Shown here: piece by piece, positions 58,230 to 64,000 of the stretch | Layout of the letters: every line of letters begins with the position of its first letter | Numbering within the stretch: the first letter of the stretch is position 1 | DNA from: an uncultured Clostridia bacterium | GTDB taxonomy: Bacteria; Bacillota; Clostridia; Monoglobales; Monoglobaceae | DNA length: 64,000 nt | Assembly: GCA_934454115.1 (NCBI GenBank) | Contig: CAKSFQ010000001.1 | Coordinates: 298,149 to 362,148 of the forward strand | Direction: 5' to 3' | Translations under genes and position numbers: made by a program | The notes under the pieces: model-generated | Databases searched by the model: none | What the model was told of the DNA's origin: nothing | Seen by the model: only the letters and a program-made list of their open reading frames with translations

Positions 58230-58892
58230 TTAATAGTATAGCATATGATAGTTGCGGTACGCTGCCATGACGCTCTCTACATAGCGCGCCGTTTCGGGGA
58301 AAGGAATCCTCGCCAGCTTACCGGCTTCTTTACTGTAATTTTGGTCTTTCAGCCATTTATCCACGTTACCGGGGCCGCCGTTGTAGGCGGCAATCGCGGT
58401 CTCTAAATTTTGATCATAGGCCGCAATCAGTTTTTTAAGATAATAGCAGCCGAGACGGATATTCAGCGCCGGGTCAAACAACTGATCGGCGGAATAGTCC
58501 CTGATCTTTAAGGCACGGGCGCAGTCTGCCGCCGTATCGTCCTGCAGCTGCATCAGCCCCTTGGCCTTAGCGTTTGATACCGCATAAGGGTCAAAGCGGC
58601 TTTCCGTGCGGATTACTCCGTAAACCAGCGCCGGGTCGACGCCAAACTCCGCAGCGTAGGTCTCAACATATTCCTGATACTTGATCGGGTAGCGGCTCTG
58701 CATGATGCGTGTATGAACGCCGAGACCTTGGCACGCCCGATAGCCGAGAAAGCCGACCAGGCCAAAGATGATACACAAAAAAATCAATCTGCCAAAGCAG
58801 CCGCCCTTTCGCCGTCTCCGCCTTCCGGATCGTCTCCCGGATTGCCGTCCGTCATAGGATCTTCGGCTACCCTTGGTTTGTACTTCACGCAT
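58230..58892 (-). CDS. Membrane-anchored lytic transglycosylase (SLT domain)
   Basis: This 220-residue protein has a strongly basic N-terminus (RRSGRRRRRKGG), one membrane helix (LIFLCIIFGLVGFLGYRA, about 37-54) and an SLT domain outside the membrane. The catalytic Glu lies in YGVIRTESRFDPYAVSNAKAKGLMQL near residue 92. The GxxY-type motif NIRLGCYYLKKL and AIAAYNGGPGNVDKWL near 165 complete the goose-lysozyme-like fold. It cleaves peptidoglycan glycan strands. It starts 2 bp after coaE, so it is co-transcribed. Confidence 0.93.
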   Translation of the reverse strand: MREVQTKGSRRSYDGRQSGRRSGRRRRRKGGCFGRLIFLCIIFGLVGFLGYRACQGLGVHTRIMQSRYPIKYQEYVETYAAEFGVDPALVYGVIRTESRFDPYAVSNAKAKGLMQLQDDTAADCARALKIRDYSADQLFDPALNIRLGCYYLKKLIAAYDQNLETAIAAYNGGPGNVDKWLKDQNYSKEAGKLARIPFPETARYVESVMAAYRNYHMLYY

Positions 58893-58894
58893 AG

Positions 58895-59479
58895 CTACAC
58901 CGTCAACCTTCGATAAATTTTTTCAACCTCATAGGAAAGCGCCGCAAGATCGCGGTCATTTTCAATCACGTAATCTGCCATTTTCCGCAGTTGCGAATCC
59001 GTGATCTGCTGATCGATCCTCTCAATCACCTGCTCTCTCGTCAATCCGGAGCGCTGCATCACACGGGCAATGCGCACCTCCCTCGGGGCAATGACAGCCA
59101 GTGACGCATCATAGGAGATCGGAAACGGTGACGAGAACAAAAGCGGCACGTCAAGACATATTAAATCAGCCTTCGCATCGCGGATTTTCTGCTGCATAAC
59201 CGCAAACACGTGCGGATGCGTCAGGGAATTTAAGCGCTCCAGCGCCGCCGCATCGTGAAACACCAGCGCCGCCAGGCCTTTGCGGTCGATTTCGCCCTTT
59301 TCGTTTTGAATCCCTTTTCCAAACGCCGCAATCACATCCGAAAAAGCCGCACCCTGCGGTTCTAAAATCTCATGCGCAATTTTGTCCGCGTCAATCACAT
59401 CGGCTCCAAAATTTTGAAAAAGCCGTGAGACCGTACTCTTGCCGGCGCCGATGCCGCCGGTGATTCCCAAAACCTTCAT
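58895..59479 (-). CDS. coaE: Dephospho-CoA kinase
   Basis: The 194-residue P-loop kinase does the final step of CoA synthesis. Walker A ITGGIGAGKSTVSRLF begins at residue 5. DADKIAHEILEPQG near 30 binds the substrate, and LVFHDAAALERLNSLTHPHVFAVM near 75 and DVPLLFSSPF near 110 are family marks. It leads a tightly packed run coaE, transglycosylase, M18 peptidase, cohesin-SLH, dockerin and SLH genes. Confidence 0.95.
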   Translation of the reverse strand: MKVLGITGGIGAGKSTVSRLFQNFGADVIDADKIAHEILEPQGAAFSDVIAAFGKGIQNEKGEIDRKGLAALVFHDAAALERLNSLTHPHVFAVMQQKIRDAKADLICLDVPLLFSSPFPISYDASLAVIAPREVRIARVMQRSGLTREQVIERIDQQITDSQLRKMADYVIENDRDLAALSYEVEKIYRRLTV

Positions 59480-59510
59480 TTTGATTCCTCCGAGTCATAT
59501 CTCCCAGTTT

Positions 59511-59539
59511 ATTATACCAGTTTTGCAGTTTTTTTACAA
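59511..59539 (-). promoter_or_regulatory. SigA promoter of the coaE run
   Basis: On the minus strand TTGTAA is followed after 17 bp by a perfect TATAAT with extended -10 (TGGTATAAT), about 31 bp upstream of coaE. The remaining DNA to 59655 shows nothing recognisable. Confidence 0.75.
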
Positions 59540-59655
59540 TAGAAAAGCAATATTTTTTTCAAATTTCTATTTGGTTGCCGTCGCCCTTTGGCGATATGCG
59601 GCAGCAGGAGACGATCCGAAAACAGGAAAACGGCAATCAGTAACCGATATGACGA

Positions 59656-59695
59656 AAAAGCCCGTGCAAAACGAAATTGTTTTGCACGGGCTTTT
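59656..59695. terminator. Strong bidirectional terminator
   Basis: A perfect 17-bp stem, AAAAGCCCGTGCAAAAC with its complement, around a 6-nt loop. On the minus strand CTTTTTCG follows. It closes the degraded gene region to its right. Confidence 0.85.
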
Positions 59696-59700
59696 GATCT

Positions 59701-60046
59701 TATTTTTCGATGGCCGCCGTCTGTTTCATTGCTGCGGCAAGCTTTTCTGTTTCTTCCTCTGTAAACTTTGCGGAACGGTCATAACAGTGAGACCGTTGAC
59801 CTTCTAGCAGGGTATGGCATAGCGCAAGAATATGTAGTCACACCCCACACACTCCATCCACTCCGGCAAAAATATTGCAGGAACCCCTGCCCCGCTCATT
59901 CCCATAGCAATCGAGAGATCGATATCGTGCGCCAACGCCGCATCATCCGGCGCCGTATAGATATCATCCGGATAAAATCCCTGATTTGGAACCGGACGCT
60001 GAAACAGATGAGGAAAACACGCACGGACAAAACGGCGCTTTTTCAT
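59701..60046 (-). pseudogene. Remnants of a GH2 glycosidase and of another gene's 3' end
   Basis: The frame 59804-60046 encodes about 80 residues with PNQGFYPDDIYTAPDDAALAHDIDLSIAMGMSGA, which matches the segment of GH2 glycosidases in front of the catalytic acid (usual form QGYYPDGIYTAPSDEA ... MGFNGARLHQK). The match fades right after it, and both the N- and C-terminal thirds are missing. Between 59701 and about 59803 another frame ends in FTEEETEKLAAAMKQTAAIEK and a stop just before the terminator; it looks like the tail of an unrelated gene. Together this reads as a deletion scar. The family call for the tail is not possible. Confidence 0.65.
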
Positions 60047-61467
60047 CAGTTACCCCAGATCGGAATGGGCAGTACCGCCGAAGTGATTCTGCCGAGCGCA
60101 CCGACCTTGGCATAAATCGGATTGGCGGTGTGTACCGTCTCACCCACGGCAATCCGTACCTCCGCATACGCTGTCGGCGAGGCGTTGTTGGGCTGCGGCA
60201 AATACATGCTGATGTCCGTTTTGTCGGCAATCCACCCCTCCGGGAGAGAAATCGCAATATTTAAATATTTGGGATCCGGCATCCTATTTTTAAATACAAA
60301 GGTCAGCGTTAGGGTATCGCCCGGCGCAACAATGCAGCGGTCAAACTCCACCCTGCCCTTTGCATAGATCAAATCGGGAAAATCGATAGAAAGCCCGGTG
60401 CGCGGAATCTCAAAATCACAAATTTCCAAAGCGCCGATTTCCTCACGCTCTGTCTCGCCGTCCGTAAACTCGGCATATACCCGATATGCCTTCAGCACCG
60501 ACGGCAGCAGCTCCGCAACTCTTCTTGTCAGTTCCGTACAGCTCCGCGGCCGCCTCGTATAGGACATATCAATCGCCACCGATGTGATACTGTCCCCGAT
60601 ATATTCTGCCCAGTCATCAGGCACAAAACGGCTGCCGTGCATGATTCCCATGATAGAGCCGATGGTTGCGCCGGTACAATCGGTGTCATCACCGCAGTTA
60701 ATGGCATGGATCATCGACTTTTTATAATCTCCCTCACCGTAGAGAAGTCCCAGTATCACAAATGCGACGTTGGCCGGCGCCTGGAACCAGCCAAGATCCT
60801 CCGTCTCCTTAACGACCGCATTTCTTGCCGTCTTAAAATCTGTCTTATCCAGGTAAAGGCGCACCGCAAGCCTGACGCTTTTTGCCACTCTCGAATCCTC
60901 CGGGATATAGGAAAGTCCGACATCGATCAGCTTTTTGACATCGGTTTCAAAAAAAGCGGCGCTTTCCATCGCGGCAACAAACATTGCCGCATAGGTTCCC
61001 TCTCCCATGCCGTGATCGACGCACGCGTCCCGATAGGCGTATTCCGCGGCATACTTCGGAAATCCCGGGAAAAGGCATGCCCACACCTCGGTTCTAATCC
61101 ACGCACCGTTAGAGTTTTTCCATTTTTCATTGTGGTACTCGCCGGAATAAGGCGGCGCAATGCCAAGCTTCATATTAGCCTTGGCAATTCCGTATTCGTT
61201 CCAGTGCGGCACAATATAATTGATCCAGTATTCTCCCAAAAGCTGCGGCGTTATGTTTCGGATGCCCCGCTCCTCCACCGCACAAAGCCAGATCAGCTGC
61301 AAGTCCAGATCATCGTTTGCAAGCGGCTCTCCTTTTGGAGAAGAAAATCCGCTAATATCCAGCATTTCGCGCTTTCCCTCATAGGGGGTTCCCATAGTTC
61401 CGCCGATATTCTTTCCCGTCCAGCACGCGTGTACCCTGTCATAATACATTTCTCTATTGATTTTCAT
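60046..61467 (-). CDS. ADP-ribosylglycohydrolase (DraG-like) family protein
   Basis: This 473-residue protein has the all-helical ADP-ribosyl-hydrolase domain (1-350). The metal and substrate residues are in ANDDLDLQLIWL near residue 50 and NCGDDTDCTGATIGSIMGIMHG near 255, both matching the magnesium-binding DDTD pattern. A C-terminal beta-sandwich of about 100 residues follows (FDRCIVAPGDTLTLTFVFKN), as in many gut-bacterial members. These are often linked to carbohydrate gene clusters and may hydrolyse other glycosidic bonds; the substrate is unknown. AraC regulators follow upstream, and a GH2 remnant lies directly downstream. Confidence 0.88.
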   Translation of the reverse strand: MKINREMYYDRVHACWTGKNIGGTMGTPYEGKREMLDISGFSSPKGEPLANDDLDLQLIWLCAVEERGIRNITPQLLGEYWINYIVPHWNEYGIAKANMKLGIAPPYSGEYHNEKWKNSNGAWIRTEVWACLFPGFPKYAAEYAYRDACVDHGMGEGTYAAMFVAAMESAAFFETDVKKLIDVGLSYIPEDSRVAKSVRLAVRLYLDKTDFKTARNAVVKETEDLGWFQAPANVAFVILGLLYGEGDYKKSMIHAINCGDDTDCTGATIGSIMGIMHGSRFVPDDWAEYIGDSITSVAIDMSYTRRPRSCTELTRRVAELLPSVLKAYRVYAEFTDGETEREEIGALEICDFEIPRTGLSIDFPDLIYAKGRVEFDRCIVAPGDTLTLTFVFKNRMPDPKYLNIAISLPEGWIADKTDISMYLPQPNNASPTAYAEVRIAVGETVHTANPIYAKVGALGRITSAVLPIPIWGN

Positions 61468-61493
61468 GGTTTAACCTCCGCATCTCAGCCTCA

Positions 61494-61535
61494 TCCGAAT
61501 CCGCCCGAAAAGGCGGAATTTCAGCATCCTTTTGC
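61494..61535. repeat. R2-like repeat upstream of the ADP-ribosylglycohydrolase gene
   Basis: TCCGAATCCGCCC...GGCGGAATTTC forms a small CCGCC/GGCGG hairpin and shares its opening with the R2 copy at 63876 and its AATTTC with that at 6420. A weaker copy lies at 39739-39770. Confidence 0.4.
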
Positions 61536-61636
61536 CGATTTTTCGGTTATTGTACCAGATACCGCCTTGAAAAACAATGGCAAATCTCCTTAAAATCTGA
61601 TTCTATTCCACTTGTTGGCTTAAAATTACGGCATAC

Positions 61637-61662
61637 AAAAAAGGCGGCGATTTGCCGCCTTT
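61637..61662 (-). terminator. Terminator of the AraC gene at 61.7 kb
   Basis: GGCGGC/GCCGCC, extended by AAA/TTT pairs, around a short loop and followed by TTTTTT on the minus strand. It abuts the stop codon. Confidence 0.8.
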
Positions 61663-62425
61663 ACCGGCTGCTTTGTCTGCAATACTTTCCCGGTGTGATA
61701 CCAAACTGCTTTTTAAACGACTTGGAAAAATGCGGCACGTCAAAATACCCGGACAGCAGTGCGGCATCCGTCAGACTTTTACCCTGTTTTAAATATTCAC
61801 CGGCCCGCCGCAGCCGCGTCTGAATCAAAAAATCCTGAATCGTCATATGAAACGCGGCCTTAAACCGCCGTGTCAGATAACGACGGTCAATCCCGATCAT
61901 CTCTGCGATTTCTTCAATCGTGATGGGGCGCATGTAGTTGCTGCGGATATAGTCTGCGGCCTGTTGTTCATAGCTGGGCTGCGGCATATCCTGCTGCAAA
62001 AGGTACGCAAGCATGAGATAAATCTGCCCGGCCACAAATTCCTCTCTGGTGCCGGAAAACTGCACCGCCTCCTTCATCTTAAAAAATGTGTCCGGCAGAT
62101 AACGCTGTACCGGGCTCGGCAAAAGCTCCAGCTGCTTTGCAAGCCGGCCGTCAAATCCCACCCAGATATAATTCCACGGGTCGGAACCGTCCGCTATGTA
62201 AACCGTCTCCTGCCCCGGACGAATCACAAAAACCTCACCGCCGTGCACAAAAAACTCCCCTTGTTCGCTGCGCAGCATCCCTCTTCCGCTGCAAACATAA
62301 TGCACCAGATAATAGCTGCGGATGTGGGGGCCAAAGCTGTGTCCGCCCATGCAGTCCTCCCATCCGAGGTTTAAGGGATTGATTTCTGAAAATCCGCGGT
62401 TAATCAGCGGAACATTGTATTCCAT
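61661..62425 (-). CDS. AraC-family transcriptional regulator
   Basis: This 254-residue regulator has a cupin-type sensor (1-140; EQGEFFVHGGEVFVIRPGQETVYIADGSDPWNYIWVGFDG is the typical arm and barrel) and the AraC DNA-binding domain (about 155-252), with IEEIAEMIGIDRRYLTRRFKAAF and LTDAALLSGYFDVPHFSKSFKKQFGITPGKY. The tandem of sugar-type AraC regulators around a glycosidase-like gene suggests control of a carbohydrate locus. The ADP-ribosylglycohydrolase gene downstream is the likeliest target. The gene has its own terminator. Confidence 0.92.
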   Translation of the reverse strand: MEYNVPLINRGFSEINPLNLGWEDCMGGHSFGPHIRSYYLVHYVCSGRGMLRSEQGEFFVHGGEVFVIRPGQETVYIADGSDPWNYIWVGFDGRLAKQLELLPSPVQRYLPDTFFKMKEAVQFSGTREEFVAGQIYLMLAYLLQQDMPQPSYEQQAADYIRSNYMRPITIEEIAEMIGIDRRYLTRRFKAAFHMTIQDFLIQTRLRRAGEYLKQGKSLTDAALLSGYFDVPHFSKSFKKQFGITPGKYCRQSSR

Positions 62426-62551
62426 CGGCAGTCACCCCTACAAAAATTTTTGTCTGTTTGGTTTCATGATAACATAAAATAGAGCATAACGCCCCTGCCA
62501 TTCAGACGATGCGTGAGAGATTTTTTTCTCTGTTTTTGTTTTTTAATGCTT

Positions 62552-63457
62552 TCACTCTTTTTTCGCGGCGCGGTATTCGCCCGGCGTGACACGAAACCGC
62601 TTTTTAAAGGCAATAAAGAAGCCGGTGGATGATTCATACCCCACCAATTCCGAAATACGTCTTATGTTCAGGTTCGTCCTTGTCAGCAGCTTCATCGCCT
62701 GATTCAGCCTGGTCTCCATTAAAAATTGATGAAACGACATGCCATAGAGCTTTACCACCACGCGGTTTGCCTGTCGCTCGCTCAGGTTCATGCTCTCGGC
62801 AAAATCCTTGATGTCAAATTTGGAATTGGAATAGTTGAGCGACAGGATATAGCTGATCGCATCCTTTCGCTTACTGATACTGTCCGCATTCTCCATATTT
62901 CGCTTTTCCTTAATCCCCTTAGAGCGCATTTGCGTCAGCTCTACCACAAGCTCTGTGATAAACAGGTTAAAATACGCCTTTGCCATCGCCCTGTCGCTGA
63001 TATCATCACGCACCATAAATCTGCTGATTTTCTTGATAGTCTCGGTCGAATGCTCCAGATTCAGGATCATGATCGTGTTTTCGTTTTGCTTTAAGTAGTC
63101 GTGCAAAATGTGATAAAACGCGTCGTTATCCGCGTTCTTCTCTTTAACCTGTTCAAAATCCAGTCTTAAACTGAACTTTTCCGTCTCCTCATCATTCCCC
63201 CTCACCGTGTTATGGTAATACCGCGGCGGAATCAACGCTGCCATGCCGGTCTCCAGCGTGATGGTATCGGTGCCGTCCAGGTTCTCCAGCACGTACTTTC
63301 CGGCCGAAACAAAGTGCAGTTCATAATGAAGATGCATATGCGGTTCATAGACAAGCTCATTAGTGACAAAAAATCCTGCGTCCAAGATGCCGCAAACCGA
63401 CAAATCCCCGACCGTACAAAAAAGCTTTTTGTGAATAAAATTTGATAAATCCTTCAT
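62552..63457 (-). CDS. AraC-family transcriptional regulator
   Basis: This 301-residue regulator has a longer N-terminal half (1-190) with a cupin-like EPHMHLHYELHFVSAGKYVLENLDG and ETGMAALIPPRYYHNT, then a helical dimer region. The C-terminal AraC domain (about 200-300) has FDIKDFAESMNLSERQANRVVVKLYG and LNIRRISELVGYESSTGFFIAFKKRFRVTPGEY. Start 63457 follows GGAG at 6 bases; an ATG four codons upstream lies too close to it. It is not closely related to the neighbouring AraC protein, so the pair is not a recent duplication. Confidence 0.9.
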   Translation of the reverse strand: MKDLSNFIHKKLFCTVGDLSVCGILDAGFFVTNELVYEPHMHLHYELHFVSAGKYVLENLDGTDTITLETGMAALIPPRYYHNTVRGNDEETEKFSLRLDFEQVKEKNADNDAFYHILHDYLKQNENTIMILNLEHSTETIKKISRFMVRDDISDRAMAKAYFNLFITELVVELTQMRSKGIKEKRNMENADSISKRKDAISYILSLNYSNSKFDIKDFAESMNLSERQANRVVVKLYGMSFHQFLMETRLNQAMKLLTRTNLNIRRISELVGYESSTGFFIAFKKRFRVTPGEYRAAKKE

Positions 63458-63508
63458 CGCATTCTCCATTCCGCCGCAGTGGCAATCCGGTCAAACAGTG
63501 CTGTATCG

Positions 63509-63862
63509 CTATACCCGGCCGCCCCTCTCCTTGAGCTGCTCTTTCCAATAGGCGTTGTCAATCTCCCACAGCTTATCACTCAGGTGCAGCTTTTGGAACA
63601 TGCCAAGAAGGTATTTTACCTTAAATGACGGTTTTACCCGTCTGGCGCAGCGATTCACCTTTGCAGCCGTTTTGTCCAGCTTTATCAAAAAGCTCTTTTT
63701 AAACTTTTTTGGCATATCGTTCCAAAAATATCCCCACACCGATTGAGTGACAACATGCGTTCTTGCAATGCCCCAATAATCCATACTGTCCTTAGAAAGC
63801 CTTGACAGAAAATATTTTGCCGCGTTGTATGTGCTGCTGTTTTCTCGTTTTGTTGCCTTAAC
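63509..63862 (-). pseudogene. 5'-truncated gene of unknown family
   Basis: An open frame runs from a stop codon at 63863 to 63509, coding 117 residues that begin without a start codon (KATKRENSSTYNAAKYFLSR...). The first ATG, at 63784, falls in the middle of a continuous domain-like sequence. The protein end is basic and helical (FKVKYLLGMFQKLHLSDKLWEIDNAYWKEQL) and reminds me of the C-terminal ends of some surface-polysaccharide enzymes, but I cannot name the family. An R2 repeat begins 13 bp upstream of the break, which suggests the 5' part was lost there. Confidence 0.5.
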
Positions 63863-63875
63863 CTAATGTTAGTAA

Positions 63876-63930
63876 TCCGAACCCGCCTAAATCGGCGTAA
63901 TTTCGGAATATTTTAGCTTGTCATCTTTGC
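63876..63930. repeat. R2 dispersed repeat, best copy
   Basis: TCCGAACCCGCC...GGCGTAATTTCGGAA followed by ATTTTAGCTTGTCATCTTTGC. It aligns with 6420-6470. It lies at the point where the gene to its left loses its 5' end. The last 70 bp of the window show no gene; at 63990 GGCACACGAG resembles an R3 end. Confidence 0.5.
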
Positions 63931-64000
63931 CGGGCGAAAGCCCTCCTGCATCCTCCGCACCAAAATCTTCTCAAAATTCCATCCGTATAGGCACACGAGA

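Noticed and set aside
1-64000. CRISPR array, prophage or insertion sequence with transposase
   Set aside because: No regularly spaced identical repeats, phage structural genes, integrase or transposase were found; the repeats seen are short and non-coding.

Overview
The window looks like chromosomal DNA of an anaerobic, spore-forming Clostridia-type Firmicute, probably a carbohydrate-using gut bacterium. Reasons: it carries spoIIR and a YlmC/YmxH-family sporulation gene, rubrerythrin and flavodoxin, a DUF3793 gene, MecA, AddA and a glycine riboswitch. Promoters are SigA-like with 16-17 bp spacers and many extended TGn -10 boxes, and most starts have strong AGGAGG-type ribosome sites. Species cannot be named from sequence reading alone.

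Layout. 1-8.7 kb: a GH2 beta-galactosidase-like gene cut by the left edge, a YbaK-type deacylase, a diacylglycerol glucosyltransferase-like gene, addA without addB, an SDR reductase and an AraC regulator. 9-13.5 kb: an iron-sulfur-type flavoprotein, proC, purB and an aspartate aminotransferase. 13.5-18 kb: the conserved run rplS-lepB-ylqF-rnhB-yraN plus an M19 dipeptidase. 18-24 kb: ctp protease, a small secreted protein, argS, a DUF1934 gene, murI and ddl, followed by divergent spoIIR. 25-29 kb: a PTS EIICBA transporter with uxuA and an SDR-type fructuronate reductase. 29-31 kb: a TrhA-type membrane protein and an iron-limitation-like DUF3793/flavodoxin operon with an unusual leader. 31.5-41.1 kb: a complete shikimate, phenylalanine and tyrosine operon (aroF-tyrA-aroB-aroA-aroC-pheA-aroK-aroQ-aroE) with a pyridoxal kinase gene at its end. 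41-51 kb: a glycine-riboswitch-controlled AGCS symporter, mecA, a 6S-like RNA, rsmD-coaD, rubrerythrin, pfk, ppk1 and ldh. 51-59.5 kb: coaE, a lytic transglycosylase and an M18 peptidase leading into a three-gene surface cluster (cohesin-SLH, dockerin and SLH proteins). 59.7-64 kb: a GH2 remnant, an ADP-ribosylglycohydrolase-family gene, two AraC regulators and a truncated gene.

Most notable observations. (1) The aro operon is preceded by a strong promoter, a 42-residue leader peptide with 10 Phe/Tyr in 15 residues, and mutually exclusive antiterminator and terminator helices. This is a complete ribosome-mediated attenuator, which is uncommon in Firmicutes. (2) A cohesin/dockerin/SLH triad has no recognisable catalytic domain, and two of its members share a beta-sandwich-like domain. 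(3) A dispersed palindromic element (R1, three copies) has in two cases entered a bidirectional transcription terminator and duplicated it. Two hairpins differ between copies only by inversion of the loop. (4) The DUF3793-flavodoxin leader contains two near-identical GTTAG-N6-CTAAC dyads and an internal terminator, so it may release a small RNA.

Two further repeat families (R2, R3) occur in intergenic positions. Identities rest on motifs and gene order read by eye; no database search was possible.
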